A stretch of DNA of 64,000 nt, from the NCBI RefSeq assembly GCF_023065955.2, contig NW_026622997.1, positions 15,790,001-15,854,000 of the forward strand. The letters run 5' to 3'. The position numbers and the translations under genes were made by a program. The notes beneath the pieces were generated by a model. That model did not search any database, was not told where the DNA came from, and was given only the letters and a program-made list of their open reading frames with translations. This stretch comes from Ursus arctos. Taxonomy: Eukaryota > Chordata > Mammalia > Carnivora > Ursidae. Positions 12,201-27,200 of this stretch are shown here, piece by piece (the stretch's first letter is position 1; every line of letters starts with the position of its first letter).

Positions 12201-15200
12201 GGGAACAGGTGATGTAAGTCTAGACTGGAGAAGGAACATCATGATTAAAGCTTCCATCTTTAGCTATTATGCTTGGCATGCCCCTATCAGTAGAGCAAAA
12301 GCATGGCAGTGGATTAGAAGGTGACAGAATGGAAGGGGGGTTTCCAATCATTGGGTGGAAGGCCAAGCCTTTTCCCCTGGTTACAACCACTAAGCAGCAC
12401 TTCTGACTATTGGTGTCACCAGGTGGTTGAATGACGAAATCTAGGCCAGCTACTTGAATTACCTCTCATGTCTCCAACGAGGCTGTTCTGCAAGCCCCTG
12501 GGCAATTGCCCAAATGCCCTGTAGGAGCTCCAGTGCCAGATGTTGACGCAAATGAGCCCATAAAAATACAGGCAGCAGGACTGGGTCAAACCTAGCATGC
12601 TCATCAAATGCCTTTCTAGATGGAATATATTTGGATGTTCAGATCATTCGGCCATCCAAACGTTTTATTTTTTCTTCTTTTTAAGTTTTTTCCCATTTTA
12701 TTTTTTTAATTTAAATTCAATTAATTGATATGTAGTGTATTATTAGTTTCAGAGGTAGAGGTCAGTGATTCATCCATTGCATATAACACCCAGTGCTTAT
12801 TACGTCACGTGCCCTGCTTAATGCCCGTCACCCAGTTACCCCATCCCGCCCACCGGCTCCCCTCCAGCAACCCTCAGTATGTTTTCTATGATTAAGAGTC
12901 TCTTATGTTTTTCTCCTTCTCTGGTTTTGTCTTATTCTGTATTTCCCTCCCTTCCTCCATGATCCTGTTTTTTTTTCTTACATTCCACATATGAGTGAGA
13001 TTATATAATAATTGTCTTTCTCTGATTGACTTATTTTGCTTAGCATAACACCCTCTAGTTCCATCCACATTGTTGCAAATGGCAAGATTTCATTCTTTTT
13101 GATGGCTGAGTAGTATTCCAATGTATATCCATACCACATCTTTATCCATTCATCTGTAGACGGACCTCTGGGCTCTTTCCGTAGTTTGGCTATTGTGGAC
13201 ATTGCTGCTATAAACATCCAATCATTTTAATTGCCAATGGAGCCAATGATCAATATTTTCTTGGGGAAAGTAGCAAGCGTAGCTTTGCAATGATGACTCC
13301 CTCGTGAGAGGGAGAGAGGAAGGCCTGGCTTGCTGCTTGTGCATGCACACTTGTGTACTTTGGTGCACGTGATGCTTCCGTGGCATTAACATCAAACAAT
13401 AGGAATCTTTCCTACATGGACAGTTAGTGATGGTTAAATCCCTGTTAACCCAAGATAGAAGCACTCCTACAAAGCAGCATGCTTCTTCAGGAGTATCCCT
13501 CATAGTTCTGAAGGAAAAAGTCTAAGTAGATGTTCTCTCTGCAATCCTTACCTGCTGATGTACGCAAGGCTAGCGAGAGCCAACAAGGTGAGACCTTTCT
13601 TCTTCCGTGGATAGCAGTACGGCCTGATGATGACTTCAGCCAGGGTGAAGGGCATTATGGATGTGTGCTGGAGGAGAGAAAATGATAATCATAATGTCAG
13701 GCTGCCCCAGCTGCCTGCCATGCCCCTAATTCTCTCTTTCCTCTCCAGTCTACCTTCTTATGCAACTACCAGATGAAACTTCCCATGACTTGTCTCAGAT
13801 CATGCTCCTTAGTTGCCCCAGGGCCTGCAGTGGCTCCCTATTGCCTGCCATGTTGGCCCAAAGTCCTTTGTCTGGCTACCAGGCTCTTGGTAATGTGCTA
13901 CCCTCCTCTCTGCTCCTGCTAATTGTTCTCCTCTTCCTCCTTCCACATGCACACACACTTGCACACCCATGCTTACACGCCCACACTTACACACACACTC
14001 CTCCCCTAGAACAAGACTGTTTCCTTCATTCCCCTTTGTACTCAGTGTGCTCGCTCCCACCCTCACACTTTTGTTCATGCCTCAACGCTCTGTGGGGACT
14101 GTCTTCTCTCCCTGTATTCGAATCGTTCACGTTCTTCACAGCCAACACGATCTTCCACGGAGCTGTCCCTGCATTTTCCTCTTGCTAATTTCTCTCACTC
14201 AGTCCGACTGCATCTCTATCCTGTGCCATGTAGTCTAGCACTTATGATGTGTATTTGGAAGATTCGGGGGTGGGTGAGCAGAGAACACTGCTTACTGAGA
14301 ACATCTAATAGTGCTAGTATTTTATAGTTTTTACATTTGCAACCACCATTGCTCTTTCATCCCGGCCCCTCATTTCCCCAGTTCTTGGCAGCCTCTTGCA
14401 TCTCTAGCCTCCACCTCTGAACTCCATCCTGTTCCCATGCCTGTGCCCCAAGACAGCTGTGTCAGCACCTCAGTTACCGTAGTTGCTGGGGCTTAGAAAT
14501 GTCACAGAGCCTGTGTCACCGTGCTCCCATGCCCAGCTATGTTGCTGGGGCCCTGGGTGCTGGCCCTGGATGGCCTTTGCTGTCAGTCATGTCAGTGTTG
14601 TGCTCAGAGGCAGCCCCAGGGGACCACATCTTCCCACTCGACCTGAACTAGCTAGGGGATAGTCAGGAGATCAAGACCCTCAGATAACAAGAAATGTGGC
14701 AAGTTTTTATGGGGCAGGGGTGGAATGAGAAAGAACAAATCTTAATAATAGAGCATTATTGGACAGAGAGGGCCTCCTGCGGCCCCAACAGGGCTGCAAG
14801 TGGGTGGCACAAAGCAAAGAGGCCTCTTACAGGCCCCAGGTACCCACATTTTAATTGCAAAGCTCAGAGGAGCAGCATTACAGACGAATCATGGCTTTTA
14901 CTGACTTTGTCCAAGATTGGTCCTAAACATACTGACGGGTTGCCTGTCCAAGTGGCAAGACATGTAGGCCAATTGACACATCCTGCACCTTCTTTGGTCT
15001 GATTTTAGGCTATAGTTTCTATGTCTCTCCCTCTAATACAGGAGCATAGTGATTAAGGGCACATGCTTTCAAATCTGACCTTGGATCCGTTACTGAATCT
15101 GTTTGAACTTCAACCTCCTCTGTTATCAAATAGGCAATAGTCCACATGTCATGGAAAGTACAGCTCTGAGGATTGAGATTAGAGTATGGAAAGGGCTTAG

Positions 15201-18200
15201 TCCTTGGCCCCTGAGAGCTTCCAGTGAGCATTAGCTGTGATTGTCACGAGGATCACTGTGGCTGTCATCCTTCATCTCATCGGTGGCCCGGTGTGGAGTG
15301 GGGTGAAGCAAGGTTCTAGGATGTCCACAGCACCAGGTGCTTGCAGGCAGGCAGGCAAGCAGCTGGAGCATGGTCACATAGCTGCCCCGTGGCCGCCCCG
15401 TGGCTCCCTCCCCAGTCCACAGCTGCTGCCCACACTCCCAGCCGTGCTGCCTCAGAGCCCTGGCAACGCCCGGTGATGGACATCAATGCTCTTTTCACCC
15501 AGAGGCCACCTCGGGAGGCGAGTGATGGGGCCGTCTGCCCAGCACAGCCACCTGCCTCTCTGCCTGCCTTCACTCTGCCACACCCAGGAAGATCCAACTT
15601 GTATTAGGAAGCATTAACAGTCCCATTATCCTGGCCATTGATCTGACAGATTTTATTAACCCTGCCCATAGTCAGCAGCTTCAGATCTCTACATTAATGA
15701 TCATTGGTAACAGAATTCCTGTGGAATAATGTAGTGCGCTCACATTAGAAGCAAATGAGTTCAGGGTGATTAATGCTTTTACAACAAATAACTCAGGAAT
15801 GCATGACTGGTCACCTCTTCTAGAAGCCTGCCCTTTGCAAGGGACATTCAATTGGATTTCCAAATGAATTCTCCCTGATGACTTCTGGAAAGTTTACTTC
15901 AGTGATGTCATTAGTGACGGGCCATATACTGTGGCTTAATACCAACTAAAAGGTCTTTAAAAGAACAGCGTTGTTTCGTCGGGACTGGGGGGTAGGAGGA
16001 AGACCACAGTCTGTGAACTTTCTAAACAGTGGGCTAGTGCAAAGAGCCAAGCGTAACACATTAAACCTCTTGGTATTTCAAGTGCGCTGGTATTTTACCT
16101 CGTGTTCATATCAATGGTATAACCTTTGTCAGGCAGCACATATTTTTTTTTAAAAAAAAGGAAGAAAAAAATCAGTAAGAGAAAAATCAAATATGCTTTC
16201 TGCTTCCAAAAAATCTAATAATTAGGCTGGGATTGACACAAATTAGAATGCTGCCAAAAATTACTGAAAACAGTGACTCATTCTGTATTTCAATTAACAG
16301 TTTCTCAGTTTCCCTTATAAACAGTGAAGCTGACAAAAATTAATTATCTCAGAGGGGGTAAAATATTTCCTTCCAGAGTAAACAAAACATCACGGGCTGA
16401 AACAATAGTATGTGTGAATGGAGACGATGGAATCAAATTATCTTTCCTTGTCAATTAGCCATCATTTGGGGAGATTTTTCTTTAAGTATCTCATTCCAGA
16501 TACGTCGGTTAAAAGGACAGTGTTGCTCTTTTCCCACCCTTTCCTACTAAATCATGCCTTCTCCTCCTGTCCTTGGTGTAATGCCTACTTCCATCTGGGC
16601 ATCTTGGAGATGGAACTCCAAGAATGAAGTCGTGATTTAAGTATCAGTACAGTCATGCTCTGTAGATTCCCTGGTTGCAAGATAGCCTTGTGCATAAGTA
16701 CTGACATTCACCAGCCCGCAGAGCATTCTTACAATGTCACGTGAGTGGTGACAGAAAACATAATGAGCACTTACTTGTACTCACCTCATACCAGTAGGCA
16801 CGTAGCTGTTATAAACAGCTTCCCTAGTTTGAGGCTAAACGTACCACAGGATGCATTTGCATCTTGTGAAAGAGGCAAGCCTTAATCCCTGAGATAACCC
16901 ATGGAGCCAAGAGTTTTTCATCACTGTCACACAGCTCCAAAGACTAAGTCCATAAGCCTAGGATGGTCACATTCTTATCTCTAAGATCCTCGGGGGGCCA
17001 AGAGCACTTAATTTCCTCCAGTGAAAGAAATTCAGGAAACCTCTACACTTTAAAAATTAGATAATAACATTTAAAAATATGATCTCTGCCCCTTTCCTCG
17101 ATTTCCTTTCCTTGTCAGACTAGCCCTTGTGTTGAGTTGAGTTGACCAAGAGAAACAAGTCTCTTGGACTGGTCATGGAGAGACTTTCTCCTTGAGATAC
17201 TGTCTCTAAGCTTACCTAATATCGCCCACTTTCTGTTCGGTCTCAAACTTTGCCTCTTATTACACCAGCAAGTTCTCATTTCTGAAGACATTAGGGTATT
17301 TTTTACTTACTATACATGGAATATAACATTTTTTATGTATGAAAACATGAAAGCCTTTACAAAATCTCTTCAGGGGCAAACACATGGCCAAAACATCAAT
17401 TAAAACATAAATATAAATACAACAGACATGAAAAGGGAGGCAAAACAACCTTAATAGAATGCTGTTATACTCAGCTTGTTAATTCACTGCTGGATCATGT
17501 TCCTTAAGCTCAAAATCTACATGTGGTAGAAACACACGGTAATAATTGTTTTGTAAATCCCAATAAGGCCATGTCTGATTTCATTAACTACCATTCATTT
17601 GCCAGCTAAAAACTTGTACCTTATTCCTCACCACCGTAGTTTCTGCCTCTAAAACCCACAGGTTGGGACAATAGTGAACATCTTCCTGGGAATATTTTGT
17701 ATCCAAAAGCAGAAACCATCTGTATTCTCCATGAACCCCTATGTCGTTACAGTTACAATTTTGCTTTCAGTCCATCTGATACGCAGAAATTCAGAAATGT
17801 AGACATGGGTTGTATTGTTTATATGTCTTTTTTCTTTTTCTATAAATTTTTCCACCTATACTACCTGTAGGAGTCTTTTCGGCCTCCAATACTAGAGTTT
17901 GGAGGACACTCTGATTGGATTTGTAAAAATTCCCTTTTCCACTTCCTTGAAACTCTAGTGCATAGGCTAGGCACCACTATAATTAAAGAGCCAATGTTTA
18001 AATGCCTGGGGAGGGGGTTTGGGAAGATAAACCACCCACAGAAAGAGCTACAGGCTTCCCTTTGATCTTTACGGTCTACCTAGGCAGGCTGGCACAGCTT
18101 AGAAAAATTCAGAAAACATAAGTTAAAAACCAATAGTCTTATTTACCATAGAAGAGTAGTACTGTTTGCAATTTACTCTGAGATACATCAGAAATAAGAT

Positions 18201-21200
18201 GAGCTGATGGATTGGTAGATGCACAGATTTGAGATAAAGCAAATTCAGTTAACTATGAAGAGTAGATTCTAAGTGGCAGGTAACACAGAAGACCACTGTA
18301 AACTTCTTTCAACTGCACTTGGTTTGAAAATTTTCATTAAAAAAGTTTGGGAGAAATGTGAATAGTCTTTCCTGACCTGGAAAGAGAAGTAAATGCTCCA
18401 TTGGGCTGAGAAAGAAAAGCAGGGTGTTACTTATGAACTCGTACATGAATTGAACAGGTGGTTAAATGATAACTTTCTGGATCTTCTAAAGGGCGTTTCT
18501 AAGTGATTTCTTACTACACTGTTGTCCTTTGGGTTAATAAGTATTTTGGCCAAGATCTCAAAGCAGCATTTTTCCAGTGGGAAGCTAGTTGGCTTTGAGA
18601 ACAACTAGCCTGGTGAAGAAGTGGCTGTTTAGATTCAATCCAGTTAAGGGTAAGCCAGAAGAGCGAGCTGCGATCTTAGGACACTACAATCCAGGAATAT
18701 ATTTGCCTCTTGCTGTTCTCCTCCTCTCTCTTCATACCTCTCCAAAGCACCCAAATCCCTTCCCCTTGTTTAATTCTCTTTGGCCATAGCAATGCCCTAG
18801 ACACCTGCTATAATCTACAACTCATTCCTTCATGTCTTATAACCAAACCGGATTCACTTTTCTCTTCTAATTCTTCCCACAACGGCCCAGGCTTTTATTC
18901 CCCAGCATCACCTCCTCAGCTTTTTCCTATCTTGGTACATACTCAACATCGCAATTAGACCAACCTTCTTTTTTTTTTTTTTTTTTAAGATTTTATTTAT
19001 TTATTTGACAGAGAGACAGCCAGCGAGAGAGGGAACACAAGCAGGGGGAGTGGGAGAGGAAGAAGCAGGCTCCCAGCAGAGGAGCCTGATGTGGGACTCG
19101 ATCCCAGAACGGTGGGATCACACCCTGAGCCGAAGGCAGATGCTTAATGACTGCACCACACAGGCGCCCCTAGACCAACCTTCTGAAAACATGTTTCACG
19201 TTGCTACTCCTGCTCAAAAACTTTTGGTGGCTCCCTGTTGCCTCAGTCCACTGTCTACCCTCCTTCCCTAATCTCATCTCTCCCTCTGATTTTCTGCAGT
19301 GTTTCAATAGGCTCTCGTCCTGGTCTTTCATTCTGTTTCCTTCCCTAGAATGTCTCCTTTTTCCATTTACTGAGATCTTTAATTCTTCTCTCCCAACTAG
19401 CCCCACACACCTTTAAGATGCCTCACAACCAAAAGCACACACGTTAACATGAGAAGATATAAAAGAAAATCAGGACCCAGGAAAACACTGAAATGCAAAT
19501 ATGCCAACCAGAGGTTTGCTGGGCTGCTGTTACTGAGATGCAAACTTAGCAAGAGGTTTCTGGACAGCCAAAGTAAAAAGAGAGAGATGGAATGAACAGT
19601 CCTTTTTTTTGGTCTGTGTTTTGGGGAAATCAAGTTTTTCCACTAGTATTTTCCACTAGTAGGTGGTGTCCCTGAAGCAGAACAGTTCAGAGATCTAGTT
19701 TCCAAAACTGATAAAATCTGAAGGCAAAATAATAAAACACAATCTCTAGAAGGGGATTCTGCCAGTAAGGAGATAATATTGTATAATTATGTAGGCTTCC
19801 GATGATCAGACTAATAGATGGACCCCAGAAATACCATTTTCCCCCTGTTGGGTGTTTCTGCTTGTTTTTGTTCCCATTATGAGTCAAACAACAGCCAGTA
19901 TTTTCGTCTCTGTTTAGAGCCTGGAGTGGAGGTATTTTACACTGTTGATGACACAGAGATCTAAGGGCTTGGAGGAATCTAGTCAGTGGTAACGTTGACA
20001 GCCTCTTCCTGCAAATAAGGAGCCTCACCAGAGAAACCATCCCGCTTCTGGGAGCTGAGTGCCCAGCCCCTCCTGCAACCTCTGGGGCCCACGTCACGTC
20101 CACACCAGGCCCACGTCACAGGCTGCCTTTGCACGAGATGCTCACGCTCCTGTCCTTCCCACAGCTCTTTGGGGCCACACTTGACTCTCTAGTGCTTAGT
20201 TACATTCAGTTTTATTTTTTACGCTGTCAGTTTAATTTTTACGTGGTCAGTTTTTTTCTCCTACTCTCATTAGATTAGAAACTCTGAGGGCAAATCTCTC
20301 CCTCCTACTTTTTCAGGACTCCTCCTCTGCTTCATAAATGCATTTAATCAATTTTCTGAATTTGAATTTATGTATTACACAGTAGAATTAAGTCCTGAAT
20401 ACACCCTGCAGAGCCCCTGATGATGGGGTCACCTTGCCCATTTTATTTCTATGCTCTACTGCTCCTACCTGCAGCCTTCACCCCACCTTCACCCCCTAAT
20501 TACTCCTTCTCCACCCACAGGTCCCTCCCTCACCACTGATATATCACACACTTGCCCCTCCCCTCCTTCAGCCTCCTCCACCTTCCCCCCACGCCTTACA
20601 GGGCTCAGTGTAGATATCCCTACCTCCAGGGAGCATGGCCCTTCCCTGGCCCAGCTGGACCTCACATGATTGCATTCACCTGATACTGGCCGAATGGGAT
20701 GGAACCAGCTGGAGGTCTAGGGCTATCCCCATTTCATCTCCAGTTGCCCAACACAGCACTCGACCTACTCTGGTCACTTACTATTTCTGGCATTAATGAA
20801 TGAATCAGTGAAACGATGGAGTGGGGCAGAAGAGGAAGGGGCAGTCTTCCATCTGACCTGGGGAGACAGTCTGGCTTCCTGGTATGAGAAGACAGCTGCT
20901 GAGGCCACATTCAACTGACATCGGCAGCCACATGCCAGGCTCTGTCAGTGATCTCATGGTCACGTCAATCCCTCTTCAGGCTGATTACCCTTATCTTTTG
21001 CCCCAGTTATCGATGGCACCCCAAATGCTGAAAGTGGGTGTTGTGGGTCACAGGAAAACCTGTGAGCAAGTGTGACTACTGGGAACAGGCTCAGGATGTC
21101 AACGTCATGACAACTGAACTGCAGAGTCAATTAAGGTGTGTCACCATCCAGGAGCCTGGGGGCCCGCAGGAAGTCAAAACATGTAACCAGCAGAGGCTGT

Positions 21201-24200
21201 GCTTGGTTCATCTTGGGATCTGCCAGCTGTGGCCCTTCGTTTGGAGATCGGGCCAAGTGGAAACCCCCCAGGTTTTGTTCGCTATTTTCTTTGTATCTCC
21301 TCCTCTGTATCAGTGTGTAATCCACCCTTCCTCCCTGCTTCTGTGCCTGGCTCCAGATAGCACACATGGAGACTTGTTTTTAAGACATAGACAGATGGGC
21401 AGCTCTCTAGAAAGCTGCTCCAAGTTGGAGGGAGGAGACTGTTCTTTTCAAGAAAGAGAAAGTTTCAGAGGCACCAGAATCTGCTCTTGCTTTAAGAGCC
21501 ACGGTGTCTCAGGGCACCATTGCCTCCCCTCAGATATCATATCACGATGGAAATAAAGGACGCAATGTGTAGGCAGCTGGTCTCCCTGGGAGATAACAGC
21601 AATGCAGGAAAGCACCCTGCGAGCACAAGCACCAGGGCAGAGTTCCAAACTCCCCACATGACTGATCCCATGATGGACGAGTTTCCACAATTTCTCCTTC
21701 CTGACTCTGGCTCTCCCTTGCTGACCCATCAGGGTATTCCTAAAGGGACTCACCAGCTGTTCTGCAAGAGCAGCAGTTGCTGGCTGGTGACTTTCCTGAA
21801 CACAAGTAGTTGGTTGGTTTAGGGGTAATCTGTAGGTGGGCGAGGAGGCACGCATGGGCTCACTGCAGGGGATCTCAGCCATGGAGGCGGCGGTGGCCAG
21901 GAGGGGCATTGTAGGACGGTTAGCAGCATCCTTGGCTTCTATTCCCTAGATGCCAGGAGCACAGACTCCCCCCTTGTGACAATCAAAACTGTCTCCAGAT
22001 ATTGCCAAGTGTCCCTGGTGAGCAAAATTAATCCCAGTTGAGAATACCTGATTTCAGTAATTAGCAAAGGAAGGGCATCTTGCAGAGGTAGTTGACAAGG
22101 AGCAGTCAGAAAGTCTGGAGGTGGGACGCCTGGGTGGCACAGTCGGTTAAGCGTCTGCCTTCAGCTTAGGTCATGATCCCAAGGTCCTGGGATAAAACCC
22201 CACATTGGGTTCCCCACTCAGTGGGGAGCCTGCTTCTCCCTCTTCCTCTGCCTGCTCTTCCCCCTGCTTGTGCTCTCTCTCTCTCAAATAAACAAATAAA
22301 ATCTTAAAAAAAAAAAACAACAAAGAAGGTCTGGAGGTAAGGTAAAGAAAGAAAGAAAAAATTTTGATAAATATGGTTGAATGTGTTAAGTATTGAGACG
22401 GTATTAAGGCATAAGCCCCAATCCCTGGTTTCAGAAACAAGGAGGCTGCAATGAGCACCCAGGAGCTTGTTTCTTGTGTTCCCAAATTGCTTGTTCTTCC
22501 TTCCAGGTTGACGCCCATGTTCCTTGTCCAGTTCCCTGTACCTTTGGGTTTCAGCCTTTTATTCATGGTAATCTTAGACTTGGACCTTGGAGCCCCTGGG
22601 CACTGGGGAAGGGCTAGCATGGAGATGTCTCTGTGGCTGCCACTGCCATTTGTTCCACAAACCCCAAGGGTGGGTAGAAATTATAACAACTTTCTAAGTG
22701 CGAAATTTGGGAACCTACATGCAGGACAACTTGATGACAATATGCTTGCTCAGAGCCCCTTACACCCCTGGGAACGCAAGCCTGGGGCATTGAGATAATC
22801 CTCCCACTGCCAAGAAATTTGCTTCACTTCCTTATCGTGGTTTTCTTAGGAAAAACAAAACAAAATTTCCTCAAAAGGTCACAAAATTCCTTCTCACCAC
22901 TGAATAGTAAAATGTGGCTTTTATGAGTTCCTAGATGTGTTTTGAGACAGATGCCCAAAACACACAAGCTTTTATTCCTAACTAGTTCATACTAGGAGAA
23001 CTCTCTGGAATAACCCTCTGAAATAATCCTGCACTTTTTGGTTTCCACACTCAGAAAAAAAACCCACAAAGGTTTTTGTTTTGTTTTGTTTAGCCTTTAA
23101 ATCTGAATTTTCACTGGTAAAATCTGTTCCTATTAAGGGAAGTGAAATGCTAAACTCTCCCCTGCCTTTATGAGGCTTTTTTTTTTTTAATTCTGCCCTC
23201 AACATAAGAAGACTCTTGATTACTGTTGAGATGTTCAAATGTTAGGTTCCATGGCAGCCACCAAATAACTCATTCTATTTCTATTGAAGTTCTAAATTTG
23301 TGGGTTCACTCTTCACATACATATGCTAATATACCCCATTAGTAGCCTATTTGCTCTTCAGTAGAAACTCATGGTTGGATCTATTATCAACCAAGCAAGC
23401 CCAGCAATAAAGAGGCTGAGGATTTATTCCTAGGTATCTTATGGTGATACCTAGGAATAAACCTAACCAAAGAGGTAAAGGATTTATACTCTAGAAACTA
23501 CAGAACACTTATGAAATAAATCGAGGAAGACCAAAAAGATGGAAAAACATTCCATGCTCATGGATTGGAAGAATAAACATTGTTAAAATGTCTATCCCAC
23601 CCAGAGTGATTTACACTTTCAATGCCATCCCTATTAAAATACTACTGGCATTTTTCAAAGAGCGGGAACAAACAATCCTAAAATTTGTATTGACCCAGAA
23701 AATACCCCAAATCGCCAAGGGAATGATGAAAAAGAAAAAAAAAAAAAGCTGGGGATATCACATTGCCTGACTTCAAGCTATATTACAAAGCTGTGATCAC
23801 CAAGACAGCATGGTATTACGGGCACAGATATCAATGGAACAGAATAGAGACTCCAGAAATGGACCCTCAACTCTATGGTCAACTAATCTTTGACAAATCA
23901 GGAAAAAATATCCAATGGAAAAAAAGACAGTCTCTTCAATAAGTGGTGCTGGGAAAATTGGACAGCTATATACAAAAGAATGAAACCTGACCACTCTCTC
24001 AGACCATACACAAAGATAAACTCCGAATGGATGAAAGACCTCGATGTGAGACAGGAATCCATCAAAATCCTAGAGGAGAACATAGGCAGTAAGCTCCTCG
24101 ACATCAGCCACAGCAACTTCTTTCATGACACGTCTCCAAAGGCAAGGGAAACAAAAGAAAAATGAACTTTTGGGACTTCATCAAGATAAAAAGCTTCAGC

Positions 24201-27200
24201 ACAGCAAAGGAAACAGTCTACAGAACAAAGAGGCAATCCACAGAATGGGAGAAGATATTTGCAAATAACATTACAGATAAAGGGCTGATATCCCAGATAC
24301 ATAAAGAACTTCTCAAACTCAACACTCAAAAAGCAAATAACCCAGTAAAAAAATGGGCGGAAGACATGAACAGACAATTCTCCAAAGAAGACATCAAATG
24401 GCTAACAGATACATGAAAAAATGCTCAATATCACTAGCCACCAGGGAAATACAAATCAAAACCACCATGAGATACCACCTTACACCAATTAGAATGGCAA
24501 AAATTTAAAAAACAGGAAACAACAAATGTTGGCGAGGATGTGGAGAAAGGGGAACCCTCTTAATACATGTTGGTGGGAATGCAAGCTGGTACGGCCACTC
24601 TGGAAAACAGTATGAAGATTCCTCAAGATGTTAAAAATAGAGCTACCCTATGACCCAACAACTGCACTACTGGGTATTTACCCCAAAGATACAAATGTAG
24701 TGAAAAGAAGGGGCATATGCACCCCAATGTTCATAGCAGCAATGTCCACAATAACCAAACTGTGGAAGGAGCCAAGATGCCCTTCAACAGATGAATGGAT
24801 AAAGAAGATGTGGTGGTACATACACACAATGGGATATTATTCACCCATCGGAAAGGATGAATACCCACCATTTGCATGGAGGGAACTGGAGGGAATTATA
24901 CTAATTGAAGTAAGTCAAGCAGAGAAAGACAATTACCATATGGTTTCATTCATATGTGGAACATAAGCAGTAGCACGGAGGACCATAGGGGAAGAGAGGG
25001 AAATCTGAAGGGGGAGAAATCAGTCAGGGAGATGAACCATGAGAGACTATGGACTCCAGGAAACAGACTAGGGGTTTCAGAGGGGAGGGGGGTGGGGGGT
25101 AACTGGATGATAGGTATTAAGGAGGGCATGTGTTGTGATGAGCAGTGGGTGTTATACGGAACTAATGAATCACTGAACACCGCATCAGAAACCAATGATA
25201 TACTCTGCAGTGGCTAACTGAACATTAAAAAAAAAAATGGTCAGAAGAGGCTGGGGAATTGGCCTTTCACACATTTTCACAGAGATGGAAAGAGGCTGTT
25301 TTTTCAATAGATTCTCCTTGTTTTTCCTTCGACCACCTTCCTTTCATCTGGTTAACTCCAACGTGGTCATGTCTTCATTCTTCTTAGTTTCAGCCTCTCC
25401 CAATCTTCTTCCCTGATTCAATGGCTTTTTTGAACTCTCTTTGGCTTCTTGAATACTCAGTTACCTATTAACATCCGATGATGGTGGTAACAGAGGAAGG
25501 TGTAAGCCTAAAAAACCTGAACACATCTCTGCCAGAGAACATCCACCTTTGAGCCACAGTCCCAGTCAGAAAAAACAGTATCTTTCCTTTAATAAAAGAT
25601 ACATAATTACCATGACTCTGTGCATCTCTTTGAACCTAAGTCAGTCAGTAGTATATTATGTGTCAGAACAACCAAAATGTGCATAGGTATTTCAAGGCAT
25701 CAGTAATCCTTCTAGAATTTTCCTCATTTATAACTATCTGAACAAAAGAACACCTCACAGTTTGAAAGCATTTAGTGTCAGCCACAGACTCTAAAGGCAG
25801 ACTTCCTAAAGCTTCCTCTCTGCCTCCAATGCCCCCTTCGCCCCAGCACACCCCACTCTGCCCCTGAGGAGGAACTCTGGAGCCAGTCAAGGGCACGGAA
25901 AAGCTACCAGAGTAAGAGGTGAAGAGTTCATTCATTCTTCCATGCAACAATCTTTATGAAGGGCCTATCTCATGCTAGGATTAAGTGGTAAACAGGGGTG
26001 CCTGGGTGGCTCAGTTAGTTAAGCGTCTGACTCTTGATTTCAGCTCAGGTCATGATCTGAGGGTCGTGAGATTCTCTCTCCCTCTCCCTATGCCCTTCCC
26101 CTTCTCTACATTAAAAAAAAGGTAAGCATATGTGTTCCCTGCCTTTGTAGATCTTATAGTCTAGTCAGCAAGATTTTCCATAAACAAGTAAAAAAACCAC
26201 ATAAATACCAATCATGTTATATGTTATGAAGGAAACAAACAGGGATCTGTACCAGAAGAAAGTGGGGAGCATACTTTAAGTAGGGTAGACAGGGAAGGCC
26301 ATCCTGAAGAGGTCATTTCTAAACTGGGCCCTCAATGATAAGAGTGAGCCATGAAAGAGTCAAAGGAGAACACTTCTGGTAAAGGGAACAGAGCATATGC
26401 AAAGGTCCTGGTGTAGGAAAGAGCTCCACAAGGGTGGCAGGCTCAGAGCAGAGGCCAGGTTCATCCGACATGGAGGCCACAGGAGGGAGTTTGGGTATCA
26501 TTCTAAGTGTAACAAAAAATTACTGAAGAGTATCAGGACGGAACACTCGGTTTCGATTTATGTTGCTGTTATATGGAGAAGGTTGATCATGGAAGCAGGA
26601 AGACCAGTTTGGAGGTGGTGAATGCTTTAAATGAGAAGAGACTGTGGACACTAGGGTGTTGAAAGTGGAGCTAGAAAATGAACAGATTCACTAAACATTT
26701 TAGAGGAAGAATGGACACGATTAGCTAACGGATTGGATATGAGGGTGGTGGGAAGGAGGGAGGTGGCAAGGTCAATGCTGGTTTCTGTCTTGAGCAATTG
26801 GGAAGGTGGCAGCTCCGTTTTATGAGAGAGAGGAGCCCAGGCTAGATTTGGCAGTGAGTATAACATGTCCACTTCAGGACATGTTGACCCAGAGGTGTCT
26901 GGGACACACCTACAGATATGTTCGTAACAGCCAAGTAAGGTAGGCAGTTAGAGATGCAAGTCAGGAACTCAAAGGAGGGCTGGGCTGCAGACTGGGCACC
27001 TGGACGGGGATGGATGTGTTCCTGGGGAGAGTGTCCTGGCAGAGAGGACGGCCCGGGGCAAGCATGGAAGCACACCATCATTAGGAGGGCAGGTAGAAGA
27101 CACAGCAGAGACCCAGGTAGGAAGAAAGCTACTCAACCAAGCCAAAAGGTAGAGTTTCAAGGAGGAAGAAGTCTACTATGCCAAACGTTGCTGAGAAGTG

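Noticed and set aside
16143..16159. T9/A8 palindromic tract
   Set aside because: It is short low-complexity sequence with no supporting structure around it.
21038..21556. 172-codon plus-strand open frame
   Set aside because: No family signature, no splice sites in matching phase, and the opposite strand is also open over much of it. Length is within chance for about 50% GC.
22171..22620. 149-codon minus-strand open frame
   Set aside because: Its last third is the antisense of a CAN-SINE.
24628..24966. 112-codon frame with L1 ORF2 C-terminal text
   Set aside because: It is part of a truncated, broken L1 and not an independent gene.
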